Assembly: GCF_000023025.1 (NCBI RefSeq)
Contig: NC_012997.1
Coordinates: 2,477,125-2,541,124, forward strand
Origin: Teredinibacter turnerae T7901
GTDB lineage: Bacteria; Pseudomonadota; Gammaproteobacteria; Pseudomonadales; Cellvibrionaceae
Reading direction: 5' to 3'
DNA length: 64,000 nucleotides
In this document: positions 1 to 10,166 of the stretch, in pieces
How the letters are laid out: each line of letters starts with the position of its first letter
How positions within the stretch are numbered: position 1 is the stretch's first letter
Notes under the pieces: generated by a model
The model's database searches: none
What the model was told of the DNA's origin: nothing
Seen by the model: only the letters and a program-made list of their open reading frames with translations
Program-made: the position numbers and the translations under genes

Positions 1-3
1 CCC

Positions 4-3000
4 ATGCCGGTGCAAGAGACTGAGTTGCCACATGATGGAAACTGTACCGAAAAACTAAAATTCAGCTTGTTTTACTTCGCTAATGATACCGGTGGGCGCA
101 CCGCGGACAAATACCAACTATTGTTGGAGGGCGCAAAATATGCTGATGCGAATTTTTTTGAGGCTGTTTGGACTCCGGAGCGACATTTTGATACTTTTGG
201 TGGGCTCTATCCAAATCCCGCGATTACATCTGCTGCGATTGCTTCAGTGACAAACAGAATAAAAATCCGGGCAGGAAGTTGCGTACTACCTCTTCATAGT
301 CCTATACGCTTGGCAGAGGACTGGTCAGTTATTGACAATATGTCGGGTGGCAGGGTAGGGATCGGTATCGCTGCGGGATTTCATCCTAAAGATTTTACTA
401 TTGCCCCTGCGTCTTACGAATCACGACAGACGTCGCTGTTTGATCAAGTTGAAATTATCCGACAATTATGGCGTGGAGACTCAATAGCATTGAAAAATGG
501 ATTGGGTGAAATTGAGAGCGTGAATATTAGGCCGCTGCCAATACAAGCAGAGTTGCCTATCTGGCTAACAACCACTGGTAATATTGAATCTTTTAAACGA
601 GCTGGAACTATGGGTATTAATTTGCTTACCCACCTTATGGGCCAGACTGCAGCAGAGCTGCGTGACAAAATATCTGCATATCGCGCTGCCTGGCGAAACG
701 CCGGGCATAGGGGGCGGGGTAGCGTGAGTGTTTTAATACACACTTTCGTATCGAGTGACCAAAACTATGTATACAGCATGGTGAAGGAACCCTTTAAAGC
801 CTATCTAAAAGAATCGATAGGCTCTCCGCAATTTCTGCAAAAACATCTCGGTGTAGCAGCTTCCTCAGAATCACAGTCTGACGATATGGAAGTTCTTATC
901 GAAAGAGCGTTTAGTCGTTACTATAAAACCAGCGCTCTACTCGGGACACCGCAAAGTTGCAAACCTATTGTTGACGAATTGCAATTGGCTGGCGTGGATG
1001 AAATTGCGTGTTTGATCGATTTCGGCATCGAAGATCAAATTGTTTATGAAAATTTAACTCATCTCAACACGCTTCGTGAGCTGGTGCAATTAAAAGAAAC
1101 TAAGGCGACTTCAGATATTCCTATTGTTGCAAGCGCTAAAAACAGTACCAAAACATGGGTAGAAATATTCGAAGCGCAGGCTGCAGCCACACCTCATGCA
1201 ATAGCTGTCAAATGTCTGGATCAGGTACTTGATTACGCGGAGCTAGAGCAGATAACGTCGAGTATCGCTAAAAAACTACGAAGTAGGAAAATCGAGCGCG
1301 ACTCGATAGTTGCGTTGCTGGATCATCGGGATATCGACCTCGTCATTATGATGATTTCTGTTTTGCGGGCGGGAGCAGCATTTTTACCGATTGACCCGAC
1401 ACACCCCCCGCAAAGGTGGTGCGATATTCTTGAAGAAGCTCAGCCCGATCTGGCCATTATAGGGCATCGGTTGAGCAATGAGCGAAGTACCGTAGAAGGC
1501 TCGATCGAGATTAAACGCCTGCTTAGCTTTGGCGAACTACTCAGCGAGCCTGAGGCTAATGAAAGTTTAAATTTTCCTAAGTCTGATGATTTGGCTTACG
1601 TTATTTACACATCGGGTTCGACGGGCAAACCCAAAGGGGCGATGGTTGAGCACTTTGGAATGCTTAACAATATGCATACAAAGCTCGATCCATTGGAGAC
1701 GACCTCAGCAGATGTCATTGCCCAAACTGCGTCGCAGTGTTTTGATGTTTCTGTTTTTCAGTTTCTCGGCGCTGTGACATTCGGTGGCTCAGTGGTAATC
1801 GTGCCTCACGCGTTGGTAATCGATCCTGAACGGTTTCTCCAGTATCTAGATCAACATCAGGTAAGTATATGGGTAGTAGTTCCGTCCGTTCTACATGCGC
1901 TGCTGCCCTTTAAGCAACCTCTGCCGAGTTTGCGCTGCTTGCACTCCACAGGTGAAGCATTTCCACCGTCGCTCACCGACCGTTGGTTCGCCCAGTACCC
2001 GGGCATTCCAATTTATAACGACTATGGCCCTGCTGAGTGTTCCGACACCGTAGCTTTCGACATTATTAGTGAGCCTTGCGAGAAAGTATTTATCGGCAAC
2101 GCAGCACCCAACGTACGCCTGTATATTGTCGATGAAAATTTAAGCCTCGTACCGATGGGCGCCGTAGGTGAGCTGGCGGTATCCGGTGCAATATTAGGCA
2201 GAGGTTATTTAAACCGACCCGACCTCACAGAAGCCGCATTTGTGCAAAATCCCTACGCTGTTGATGAGAGCGATCGGCGACTCTACCTCACCGGTGACTT
2301 GGTTCGACGACATAACGACGGTCGTTTGGAATATCTTGGCAGAAAAGACTTTCAAGTGAAAATACGGGGTTTTCGCATTGAACTCGGTGAAATTGAGAAA
2401 AATATTCTTAAATATCCGGGGGTCGCGCAGGCTGTCGTCCATCCGGTAGACTCGGGTGAGCTTGGAAAGCAGCTGGTTGCCTACTTGGTGGCGGACGACG
2501 CTGTTTCCTGGGACGGGCTTAGAGTCTTTTTAAGGGAGCGTCTTCCCGATTACATGGTGCCTGCAATATGCATAAAACTCGATGCTTTTCCGCTATCAGA
2601 GAATGGTAAGGTGGCCCGTCGCAGATTGCCAATTCCCGATGAAAAGGTTTGGCGACGTAACGAGTATGTAGCACCCGAGGGGCGGATTGAAACGGTTTTG
2701 GCGAATATATGGCAGGATGTACTAGGCGTGGGAAGCGTCGGTCGGTACGACAATTTTTTTGATCTGGGCGGAAACTCCCTGCTTGCTATCAGTATGCTCA
2801 GTCGTCTCAAGGTGTGCGATATACAACTATCTATTAATGAGATATATCAAAATCCAGTTTTAGTTGATTGTTGCGAAGGTCTTGTTCGTGCGAGTCGCGA
2901 AATTGGGGATTGGCTTTCGAGCGCGGATATTGACTTCCGAGAATTGCAACTGGAGATTGAGGGTAAGTCAGTACATATCGTGTTGATCAATAAGATTTAC

Positions 3001-4431
3001 CAAAGCAGATTTTTTGATTTGCGCAGGTCTAACGAATTTGGGTGTGAAAAATATCCTGCATTTATTAGATTTACTGATTCTTTAGACGACGCAGTGCAAG
3101 ACTTGCAAAGAAACGGACTCGCCTCCTTGCCGCGCAACGAAAAATCGACGCAATACACGTCTTTCGTTCAACTGGATGCAGCGCTGAAAAAATACGAGGA
3201 GGATCTTTTAGCGCTTGAAATTGTATCCCAGTTTCCCCTCAGCCCGATGCAAAAGGAATGGCTGATGTGGGACGCGCGCGAGGGCGTGGAATGGATGGTG
3301 TTTAATGGCGCCTATTCGGCTGAGGAGCTTCAACGTGCGAGCCAGAAATTTTTCAATCGACACGATCTATTGCACGCATGGCTGGATAAAAACGCGATTT
3401 TATGGAATGAAATGCGTACGGAGTGCAGCGAAATCACTATTCCTCTACTAAATGTAGAACTCGCTTCGCAATCAGAGAAAGACGAAATTTTACAAGAGGT
3501 TATCGAAACTCTTCTAAAGACCTGTAAAAAATCGTATTTGAATTATGCTGCGGTCTGGGTAAGCGTCAGCGACACAGAGCATCACTTTATCATGGCCGCA
3601 GACCATTTGGTGACCGACGGTGCATCCGCCACTATTATCGAACAGGGCCTACAGCAATTGCTAGACCAAGAAAGTGGTCCTCTTCCCGTAAATTACAGAG
3701 ACTATGTCGCGCAAGTCTGGTCCGGGGCCACAAACGATGCATTTGATATTGCCGATTCGCTGCTGAACTTTACTGAAATTGTTCGGCTGAGAACCCTGGT
3801 TAGTCAAAGGGGGGAGCTGCGAAAGGCATTTGATTTGATGCACCTACAACTGGAAGTCCCGTTCGTTGACAAATTTCGTATGGCGGAAGAGGCTTTCGAA
3901 ATATTTAAACGTATAGTGAGCTACTTATTTGATCTCGACCAGTTTGTCATGACTCTAAACCAATACGGACGAAAGGTCGGCCAAAAGACGTATTACGATC
4001 AAGTGGGATTGTTTCTGGATAAAATTCCAATGGTAGTAAACACGAGTACAACGTTGGCAGAGGTCAGTAGCAAAGTGGAGCAGTTGGTTAATAACAACGT
4101 AAACTTCCTAGCTTTAAAGCAAAGCGGTTTTGATGCCTGCGAAGCTGCGGCTCCTAAACTAACAGAAGAGATTGTATTTAACTTCGTTATGCAAAGCTTA
4201 ACCGCACAAACAGAGATAATTGTATCGAAAGTAAATATGAAGGAAGTATTGCGAGATTTTGAAGGCATATTGTTCGAAGCCTACCCCTCTGCCAACGGCT
4301 TGGTGATACAGCTCGCGTTTAAAGGGCAGCAGGACGAGGCTGCATATCTTAAAGACTTGCTAGGCGCAAATGATTTTAGCGTTACTCGTTTGCTTTCGGA
4401 AAGACACAGTAGCGAGCCAACTCCGGCGTAG
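4..4431 (+). CDS. NRPS protein: luciferase-like monooxygenase, A, T and C-like domains
   Basis: Non-ribosomal peptide synthetase. Residues about 18-340 form an FMN-dependent luciferase-like monooxygenase of the type embedded in NRPS/PKS proteins (FSLFYFAND start, WTPERHF motif). An adenylation domain follows (about 390-870): A3 [12 protein letters not shown]5 NDYGPAE, A7 LYLTGDL, A8 [14 protein letters not shown]10 ENGKVARRRL. The carrier domain is at about 890-965 (FFDLGGNSLL). The last 400 residues resemble a condensation domain: SPMQKEW matches core 1, and core 3 reads DHLVTDG, keeping the second, catalytic His but not the first. My hand-read specificity code is D-V-F-V-H-T-D-D-T, which I cannot match to a substrate. 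There is no thioesterase. The frame is open to the window edge, so the start at 4 may be internal to a longer gene. The next gene downstream is unrelated, so this is probably the last gene of its cluster. Confidence 0.9.
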   Translation: MPVQETELPHDGNCTEKLKFSLFYFANDTGGRTADKYQLLLEGAKYADANFFEAVWTPERHFDTFGGLYPNPAITSAAIASVTNRIKIRAGSCVLPLHSPIRLAEDWSVIDNMSGGRVGIGIAAGFHPKDFTIAPASYESRQTSLFDQVEIIRQLWRGDSIALKNGLGEIESVNIRPLPIQAELPIWLTTTGNIESFKRAGTMGINLLTHLMGQTAAELRDKISAYRAAWRNAGHRGRGSVSVLIHTFVSSDQNYVYSMVKEPFKAYLKESIGSPQFLQKHLGVAASSESQSDDMEVLIERAFSRYYKTSALLGTPQSCKPIVDELQLAGVDEIACLIDFGIEDQIVYENLTHLNTLRELVQLKETKATSDIPIVASAKNSTKTWVEIFEAQAAATPHAIAVKCLDQVLDYAELEQITSSIAKKLRSRKIERDSIVALLDHRDIDLVIMMISVLRAGAAFLPIDPTHPPQRWCDILEEAQPDLAIIGHRLSNERSTVEGSIEIKRLLSFGELLSEPEANESLNFPKSDDLAYVIYTSGSTGKPKGAMVEHFGMLNNMHTKLDPLETTSADVIAQTASQCFDVSVFQFLGAVTFGGSVVIVPHALVIDPERFLQYLDQHQVSIWVVVPSVLHALLPFKQPLPSLRCLHSTGEAFPPSLTDRWFAQYPGIPIYNDYGPAECSDTVAFDIISEPCEKVFIGNAAPNVRLYIVDENLSLVPMGAVGELAVSGAILGRGYLNRPDLTEAAFVQNPYAVDESDRRLYLTGDLVRRHNDGRLEYLGRKDFQVKIRGFRIELGEIEKNILKYPGVAQAVVHPVDSGELGKQLVAYLVADDAVSWDGLRVFLRERLPDYMVPAICIKLDAFPLSENGKVARRRLPIPDEKVWRRNEYVAPEGRIETVLANIWQDVLGVGSVGRYDNFFDLGGNSLLAISMLSRLKVCDIQLSINEIYQNPVLVDCCEGLVRASREIGDWLSSADIDFRELQLEIEGKSVHIVLINKIYQSRFFDLRRSNEFGCEKYPAFIRFTDSLDDAVQDLQRNGLASLPRNEKSTQYTSFVQLDAALKKYEEDLLALEIVSQFPLSPMQKEWLMWDAREGVEWMVFNGAYSAEELQRASQKFFNRHDLLHAWLDKNAILWNEMRTECSEITIPLLNVELASQSEKDEILQEVIETLLKTCKKSYLNYAAVWVSVSDTEHHFIMAADHLVTDGASATIIEQGLQQLLDQESGPLPVNYRDYVAQVWSGATNDAFDIADSLLNFTEIVRLRTLVSQRGELRKAFDLMHLQLEVPFVDKFRMAEEAFEIFKRIVSYLFDLDQFVMTLNQYGRKVGQKTYYDQVGLFLDKIPMVVNTSTTLAEVSSKVEQLVNNNVNFLALKQSGFDACEAAAPKLTEEIVFNFVMQSLTAQTEIIVSKVNMKEVLRDFEGILFEAYPSANGLVIQLAFKGQQDEAAYLKDLLGANDFSVTRLLSERHSSEPTPA

Positions 4432-4744
4432 TTGTGCTGGTTCGGATGGCGATAAGTCAATGACGAATCATGTGAATACGCCTGTCTAAGCATGGCAATT
4501 TTCGACTCGTTTAACGAGTAGCCAAGCCGCTGGCGTTTAGTCATTTTATGCGCAGACTATCCTCTTGGCTATTGCCGATTTTCGTTCCCATCTGAGCAAT
4601 TCGACAGAGCGCATTCAGTAATACTTAGGACTGAGGTTGCGAGCCTGCAAACACCGGTGTTAGCGCGCGTTCCAGAGGGTTATCGCGTTGCATACCCGGC
4701 TGTATTGGTAATACAATCCGGACCAAGTTTATTATTGGAAAAAT
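4432..4744. other. Intergenic region between NRPS and gntR
   Basis: This 313-base stretch has no convincing gene. A short minus-strand open frame overlaps the end of the NRPS gene but is compositionally a shadow. The only structured element is the palindrome at 4701-4716 just before the GntR regulator. No clear terminator with a T-run follows the NRPS stop. Confidence 0.6.
4701..4716 (+). promoter_or_regulatory. Candidate autoregulatory operator of the GntR/FadR regulator
   Basis: TGTATT-GGT-AATACA is a perfect 6-bp inverted repeat at 4701-4715. The overlapping TGGTAATACAA (4706-4716) fits TNGTNNNACNA, the operator form known for FadR-subfamily GntR regulators. It lies 28 bases before the regulator's ATG, where binding would block its own promoter. 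Function is inferred. Confidence 0.5.
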
Positions 4745-5458
4745 ATGAAGATTTTAAACGGTGGCCATAATCTGACTCACCAAGTGACTTACAATCTTGG
4801 GTTAGATATCGTACGTGGCAAATACAAGTTCGGAGGAGAGTTTCCGACAGAAGCCCAATTGGCAGATCAGTACGATATCAGTCGTAGTGTTATGCGAGAA
4901 GCAGTGAAAATGCTCACAGCGAAAGGGCTTATCTCTTCGCGGCCCAGGCAGGGTATTAGGTTGCAAGCTACTTCTGAATGGAATATGTTCGATTCCGATG
5001 TTTTGATGTGGACACTGAACAGTCGCCCTTCGCTTGAACTCCTCAAAGAATTTACCCAGCTCCGCGTAGCCATAGAGCCCGAAGCTGCCGCGCTCGCCGC
5101 CCAAGGGGCATCCGAAGAGCAAAAGACTGACATTCTCGCTGCATTGGAGCGCATGCGTCAGGCGGAACTGGGTAACGACGATGCACTCGAATCCGACATC
5201 GAATTCCATACGACGATTTTGCTCGCAAGCGGAAATCGTTTCTTCATTCAGTTGCGTGACTTTATTGAGACTGCACTTCGGGTAAGTATTACCCACACTA
5301 ATCGCATAAAAAATGTACATTTTGCCAGCTTCGCAGACCACAAGCGTGTTTGCGACCCCATCATCTCCGGCAACCCGGAATCGGCGCGCACCGCAATAAA
5401 AGCGCTTCTTAACGAGGCCATTGACTTGATCGACAGCTCACTATTAACCCGGCGATAA
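4745..5458 (+). CDS. GntR-family (FadR subfamily) transcriptional regulator
   Basis: DNA-binding regulator of 237 residues, the usual length for the FadR group. The N-terminal winged helix-turn-helix is at about 10-75 (FPTEAQLADQYDISRSVMRE, then GLISSRPRQG). An all-helical FCD ligand-binding domain covers about 90-230, including ELRVAIEP-like and DIEFHTTI segments, where His/Asp residues usually bind a metal and an organic acid. It stands ahead of galT-galK, so control of galactose or galactan genes is likely, perhaps in response to a sugar acid; DgoR-like galactonate regulators belong to this group. The neighbour relation is seen; the ligand is a guess. A candidate self-operator lies at 4701-4716. 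The ATG follows GGAAAAAT. Confidence 0.88.
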   Translation: MKILNGGHNLTHQVTYNLGLDIVRGKYKFGGEFPTEAQLADQYDISRSVMREAVKMLTAKGLISSRPRQGIRLQATSEWNMFDSDVLMWTLNSRPSLELLKEFTQLRVAIEPEAAALAAQGASEEQKTDILAALERMRQAELGNDDALESDIEFHTTILLASGNRFFIQLRDFIETALRVSITHTNRIKNVHFASFADHKRVCDPIISGNPESARTAIKALLNEAIDLIDSSLLTRR

Positions 5459-5485
5459 AATAGATGATCCTATCTTTTTTATCGC
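5452..5485 (+). terminator. Hairpin at the end of gntR, possible terminator
   Basis: GCGATAAAA at 5452-5460 pairs perfectly with TTTTATCGC at 5477-5485, with a further TAG/CTA pairing inside. The stem includes the gntR stop codon and a T-rich 3' arm. It could terminate or stabilise the gntR transcript; it lacks a separate T-run after the stem, so the call is tentative. Confidence 0.4.
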
Positions 5486-6007
5486 GCGCCCCTGACGTGC
5501 TGGCGTAAATGTGTGAATTTTCCAATACTTCAAAGGCTTACATTGCCCTTTGGGCAATCGCGGCGCATCCTTGCACTGCCTAGTAAGGTCGCAATTTTTT
5601 TTGTCGAGTTAATAGGTAAGGAAAAGCGCTAAATCTAAGTACACCTGACTTCTTTTGAATCGACTAGCTTTTGCCTAAACGTTGGACGTTGCTCGAAAGC
5701 GTTGAACCTTGTCGACTATTGTTATTCGCATGTAGTCACATTAATATGATAAATATGCATTGGTTTTGTTGTGGCCTTGCTTTGTGTTGTTTTTTAATTT
5801 CGATATAAAAAAGTAGAAACCAGGTGATAGCACAGCGAGGCGCTCAAGCGATATTGATGATTACTGCGCCAATATAGCGCTGGCAAAAGCAGAGCGAAAA
5901 TGGGTTGCCGAATTTGATATCGAGCGTATGGTGGATAATACCTAGCGCTGGCAGTCTGCGAACCCGAAAAGGTACCTGGTGTAAATTGTCGAGAAGGGTT
6001 AATGACA
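5486..6007. other. Intergenic region upstream of galT
   Basis: About 520 bases without a supported gene. It carries the palindromic site at 5744-5756 and the galT ribosome binding site AAGGG at 5994-5998. A short minus-strand open frame at 5844-6035 has no recognisable features and overlaps the galT start. Confidence 0.6.
5744..5756 (+). promoter_or_regulatory. ATATG-NNN-CATAT-like site upstream of galT
   Basis: Reads ATATGATAAATAT, one base off the palindrome ATATG-ATA-CATAT seen intact at 10655-10667. It lies about 250 bases before galT. Shared with sites before the symporter and the GH53 gene, it may be an operator of a galactose/galactan regulon; the cognate regulator is unknown. Confidence 0.4.
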
Positions 6008-7066
6008 ATGAATTTTGATCCAAAGGATCACCCACATCGCCGTTTTAATGCGCTAACTGGAGAGTGGGTGTTGGTGTCACCACACAGGGCTAAACGCCCC
6101 TGGCAAGGGCAATCTGAGACTCTAGATGTTACCGAGCGCCCAAGCTATGACCCTGATTGTTACTTGTGTCCGGGCAACAAACGTATAACCGGAGATGAGA
6201 ATCCAAATTACTTGAACACGTTCGTTTTTTCGAACGATTTCGCCGCTCTCCAGGCGAATACACCGAATATGTACAGCGATGACGAGCTATTTCGCCTTGA
6301 AGCGGAGCAGGGGGAAGCTCGAGTGATCTGCTTTTCACCTGATCACAGCAAAACACTTCCCGAGTTGGAGCTTACTCAAATAACAAAGATTGTCGAATGT
6401 TGGGTAGAGCAGACAAAGGAGCTCAGTGGTCGCTACGCTCATATCCAGGTTTTTGAGAATAAGGGTTCTATGATGGGGTGTTCTATGCCGCATCCGCATG
6501 GCCAGGTATGGGCGCAGAAGAACATGCCGACCCTTGTCGCGAAAGAGCATGAGCATCAAGGCACTTACTTCGAGAATAACAACCGCGCGTTATTGTTGGA
6601 TTATGCGGAGAGAGAACTCAAAGACGGCCAACGACTTGTGGTGAGTAATGATGACTGGATAGTTGTGGTGCCCTGGTGGGCGGCGTGGCCATTTGAAACC
6701 TTGGTGTTACCGCGTTTTAGCGTCCAAAAAATGGTAGATCTTAACTCAAGTCAACGGTTGTCGCTGGCAGATGTAGTCCGGCAAATAGCCATCCGATACG
6801 ATAATTTATTTAATATGTCTTTTCCCTATTCAATGGGTTGGCACGGTGCGCCAATCGATGGTGAGGAGCATTCTGCCTGGCAGCTGCACGGCCATTTTTT
6901 TCCGCCTCTTCTGCGCTCGGCTACCGTGAGAAAATTTATGGTGGGTTATGAAATGCTGGCCGAATCACAGCGCGATTTAACGCCCGAACAAGCCGCGGAT
7001 AAGCTGCGATCTCTGCCCGCCAGCCATTACAAAGCAGCATTAGGTGGCGAGGTGAGCCATGACTGA
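6008..7066 (+). CDS. galT: Galactose-1-phosphate uridylyltransferase
   Basis: Leloir-pathway enzyme that exchanges UMP between UDP-glucose and galactose-1-phosphate in the cytoplasm. It closely follows the classical GalT family: DHPHRR and [11 protein letters not shown] at the N-terminus, a zinc-ligand CxxC (YLCPGN), the active-site HPH motif in [10 protein letters not shown], and the C-terminal QLHGHFFPP. Length (352 residues) is normal. An ATG at 6002 is also in frame, but AAGGG at 5994-5998 is only 3 bases from it and 9 bases from 6008, and family members begin close to this point, so 6008 is preferred. The stop overlaps the galK start by 8 bases, indicating a coupled galT-galK operon. Confidence 0.96.
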   Translation: MNFDPKDHPHRRFNALTGEWVLVSPHRAKRPWQGQSETLDVTERPSYDPDCYLCPGNKRITGDENPNYLNTFVFSNDFAALQANTPNMYSDDELFRLEAEQGEARVICFSPDHSKTLPELELTQITKIVECWVEQTKELSGRYAHIQVFENKGSMMGCSMPHPHGQVWAQKNMPTLVAKEHEHQGTYFENNNRALLLDYAERELKDGQRLVVSNDDWIVVVPWWAAWPFETLVLPRFSVQKMVDLNSSQRLSLADVVRQIAIRYDNLFNMSFPYSMGWHGAPIDGEEHSAWQLHGHFFPPLLRSATVRKFMVGYEMLAESQRDLTPEQAADKLRSLPASHYKAALGGEVSHD

Positions 7067-8228
7067 AGTAACACCTGATGTGCGGGCAGCCCAGGCACAT
7101 GAAAAACACTTTTCGAAAGCGGCTGAACGTATCTTTAAAGCACCGGGCCGCGTAAATATAATTGGCGAACACACAGATTATAACGATGGTTTCGTATTGC
7201 CTGCGGCATTGAATTATTTTACTGCAATCGCTGCATCGAAGCGCGAAGATCGAGTGATCGAGGCAATCGCGCTCGACGAAAAAGGATCGCGCGTAAAGTT
7301 TAGTTTGGACGAACCCGTTACGCGGGACGCTGATGCCTCCTGGAGTAATTACCTGCGCGGTGTGGTTATTGAATTGCTGGGTGCGGGTTATCAGCTATGC
7401 GGTGCAAATATCGTTATTGCCGGCAATGTACCCTTAGGTGCAGGATTGAGTTCCTCGGCTGCGCTTGAAATTGTTTCTGCCGCGGCGCTTACCGGTCTCA
7501 GTGATGAAGCCATTTCTGGGGTTCAGGCAGCTCTATTTGGACAGGCCGCCGAAAACAATTTTTGTGGTTGTAGCTGCGGAGTGATGGATCAACTGGCGTC
7601 TGCCTTGTGCGAACCCCAAAAAGCCATGCTGTTAGATTGTCGCTCCCTGCAAGCGCACATGGTCGATCTGCCTGCTGAGTTAAGCCTCGTCATCATTAAC
7701 TCTAATGTGAAGCGTGGGCTGGTGGACAGTGAATACAATATACGCCGTCAGCAATGTGAAACCGTAGCCTCGTATTTTGGTGTCGATGCACTAAGGGATC
7801 TCTCGCTAGAACAGCTCGTTGCGAATAAAGCGCACATTGACATTTTGCCATACAAGCGTGCATACCATGTGATTACAGAAAATCGACGCACACTGGACGC
7901 TGCTGATGCGCTGTCGCGAGGAGATATAACTGCGCTAAGTAAACTAATGGTTGAATCGCACGAATCAATGCGTGACGATTTTGAAATTACTGTTCCAGAG
8001 ATTGATATTTTAGTCGACATTATCAATCAGACACTGAAGGGAAGGGGGGCTGCGAGGATGACTGGTGGTGGTTTCGGAGGTTGTGTTGTCGCACTGGTGC
8101 CTCGCGAACTGGAAAACAGCGTTATTCAATCAGTGAACGAACAGTATTTTTCTAACACGGGCTTGCAGCCGGAAATTCACACTTGCCAGGCAGCTGGTGG
8201 TGCATTTGCCTCACTTGCGGAGGGTTGA
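7059..8228 (+). CDS. galK: Galactokinase
   Basis: Phosphorylates galactose at C1 with ATP, supplying the substrate for GalT. GHMP-kinase hallmarks are clear: the galactokinase signature [15 protein letters not shown] at about 30-44, the ATP-binding [13 protein letters not shown] at about 125, catalytic-region CGVMDQLAS at about 173, and the C-terminal [13 protein letters not shown]. Length (389 residues) is standard. It overlaps galT by 8 bases and is read from the same message. No galE or galM is present in the window, so epimerase functions must be elsewhere. Convergent with the symporter gene, 129 bases away. Confidence 0.96.
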   Translation: MTEVTPDVRAAQAHEKHFSKAAERIFKAPGRVNIIGEHTDYNDGFVLPAALNYFTAIAASKREDRVIEAIALDEKGSRVKFSLDEPVTRDADASWSNYLRGVVIELLGAGYQLCGANIVIAGNVPLGAGLSSSAALEIVSAAALTGLSDEAISGVQAALFGQAAENNFCGCSCGVMDQLASALCEPQKAMLLDCRSLQAHMVDLPAELSLVIINSNVKRGLVDSEYNIRRQQCETVASYFGVDALRDLSLEQLVANKAHIDILPYKRAYHVITENRRTLDAADALSRGDITALSKLMVESHESMRDDFEITVPEIDILVDIINQTLKGRGAARMTGGGFGGCVVALVPRELENSVIQSVNEQYFSNTGLQPEIHTCQAAGGAFASLAEG

Positions 8229-8357
8229 CTTAATCCTGATGGAGACAAAAAATTTATCTTCGCGACTATACGCCAGCGATTCACAAATAATTTTGCCTAT
8301 CACCATGCAGTGTTTTGGCGGCAATGCGCCGCTGGTAAACCAGCAGCGCAATTCAAT

Positions 8358-10064
8358 TTACCAAAATAATACATATAGCAGAACTGTAAGCAACACTACA
8401 GCAATGCCTGCGATTTTCACCGACGGTGAGTGTGTCATATCCATATCTGCATTGACTGGCAGTTCGACAGGGGCGGGTAGAGGGCGAACGATCGTCATGA
8501 GCGCGCAGTAGACTAAAACGAGAAAGCAACAGATTGCCATTCGGTCTAAAAAGGAAATCTCGTCCGAGAACCAAAGCCCAGCGTGGACAACAATGTCACC
8601 GAGCCACCATTTGATCAGGCCGTAAAGGCATGCATTGAGTACGATGCCACTCCAACCCAAAAACCGAGGTGCACGGGGTACCAACAGCCCAAACAGAAAA
8701 ATTGCAATTACGCCTGGGCTTATGAAGCCTTGGAATTCCTGAATGAAAGTAAAAATTCCACCGAATTCAGGTGCAGAGAGTGAAGGGGCGATTAGCGCCC
8801 CAATAATTACAAAAATGACCACAAATGCGCGACCCCATGCGGGTAACTTTTCTTCGGGAATACCAGGCGCATATTTGCGAACCAGATCCATAGTCGCAAT
8901 TGTCGAAGCAGAATTGAGCATGGAGGCCAGGGAGCTTACGATCGCACCGAAGATTGCTGCCAATACAAACCAGCTAATCCACGGGTAGGGTTTAATCAGG
9001 TTTCGCAAGAGTGTTGGAAAAGCGCCATCATAATCGTAGTTGCCGGTCGCTGAGGCTAACTGTTCGGAGTACAGGTTGAAAGCAAGAATGCCGGGAATTA
9101 CCACGACAAAAGGTATCAGTAATTTTAGAAAGGCGGCGAACACAATCCCCTTTTGACCTTCCGCGAGGGATTTGGAGCCTAGGGTTCGCTGTACGATGTA
9201 CTGATTAAAGCCCCAGTAAAAAAAGTTGGGAATCCATAGCCCAACAATTAACGCTGACCAAGGTATCTCTGGGTCATTAATAGGGCGAACCATGTGCAGT
9301 TTGCCACCCTCGGCTGCGGTTCCTGCATTGAGCATTTGGAATCGTTGCCACGCACCCGCCTGCTCGAGTTGGTTAATATCAATATTTTTGAGTGTGGCTG
9401 TTTTTGCGAGCATGGTTGGTTCTGCAGAGCCAAGTGCATCGAATGCGAGCCAGGCGACTATACCACCGCCAACAATCAAGGATGCCCCCCAAATGAGGTC
9501 TGTCCATGCACAAGCTTTAAGTCCTCCAACAAACACATAACCAGCCGCTAATAGTGCGATTAACCAGCAAGAAGCAGTTAAATTACCGAGTAGGGGCACA
9601 TCAGGGTAATAGCCTGAAATAACTTTAGCGCCAGAAAAAATTACGGAGGCAGTGGGAACACCGACGAGAATAACCAGCGTTGCCAGCGCCATCACTTGGC
9701 GAGAGAAAGGGTCATACCGGTATTCAAGAAACTCTGGAACAGTATATATACCGGTTTTGAGGAATTTAGGAAGAAAAACGAAGGCGACAAAAACCAGAGT
9801 GATCGCAGCAAACCATTCATAAGAGGCAATCGCCATGCCTAGCCAATCGGCTGCTTTGCCAGACATTCCAACAAATTGTTCAGTTGAAATATTTGCGGCA
9901 ATAAGCGAAAAGCCGACCAGATACCATGTGAGGTGGCGGCCAGCTAAAAAATAGCCGCTCGCAGCACCGGAACCATCGCTGGCAGTGCTTCGTCCCTGCC
10001 ATATACCAAAACTGATGACACTGGCGACCGCGGTCACAAATAGAAGTATTTCAATGATGTTCAT
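8358..10064 (-). CDS. Sodium/solute symporter (SSS family), probable galactose importer
   Basis: Inner-membrane secondary transporter with many hydrophobic helices and SSS-family sequence: FLAGRHLTWYLVGFSL, ANISTEQFVGMSG, YTVPEFLEYRY and FVGGLKACAWTDLIWG. These are typical of SglT-like sodium/sugar symporters. The last helix ends at the C-terminus (VVLLTVLLYVLFW). An in-frame TTG lies four codons upstream, but ATG at 10064 with GGGGGAA just before it is the better start, giving 568 residues. Its position beside galT-galK and facing GH53 makes galactose or short galacto-oligosaccharides the likely cargo; this is inferred from context. The upstream palindrome at 10154-10166 may regulate it. Confidence 0.9.
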   Translation of the reverse strand: MNIIEILLFVTAVASVISFGIWQGRSTASDGSGAASGYFLAGRHLTWYLVGFSLIAANISTEQFVGMSGKAADWLGMAIASYEWFAAITLVFVAFVFLPKFLKTGIYTVPEFLEYRYDPFSRQVMALATLVILVGVPTASVIFSGAKVISGYYPDVPLLGNLTASCWLIALLAAGYVFVGGLKACAWTDLIWGASLIVGGGIVAWLAFDALGSAEPTMLAKTATLKNIDINQLEQAGAWQRFQMLNAGTAAEGGKLHMVRPINDPEIPWSALIVGLWIPNFFYWGFNQYIVQRTLGSKSLAEGQKGIVFAAFLKLLIPFVVVIPGILAFNLYSEQLASATGNYDYDGAFPTLLRNLIKPYPWISWFVLAAIFGAIVSSLASMLNSASTIATMDLVRKYAPGIPEEKLPAWGRAFVVIFVIIGALIAPSLSAPEFGGIFTFIQEFQGFISPGVIAIFLFGLLVPRAPRFLGWSGIVLNACLYGLIKWWLGDIVVHAGLWFSDEISFLDRMAICCFLVLVYCALMTIVRPLPAPVELPVNADMDMTHSPSVKIAGIAVVLLTVLLYVLFW

Positions 10065-10153
10065 TTGTTCCCCCAATAGTTATTTTCGTTGTTATAGAGA
10101 GCGGCAGATATGCATACACGCATTTCCGCTTGGCATAATCTGCACAGAATATC

Positions 10154-10166
10154 TTATATATCATAT
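10154..10166 (-). promoter_or_regulatory. ATATGATA-type site upstream of the symporter
   Basis: On the minus strand it reads ATATGATATATAA: one half-site ATATG is intact and the other is degenerate. It lies about 90 bases before the symporter start. It matches the sites at 5744 and 10655 in core and spacing. Confidence 0.35.

Noticed and set aside
10064-10076. TTG at 10076 as the symporter start
   Set aside because: It lies at the ribosome binding site GGGGGAA of the ATG at 10064.
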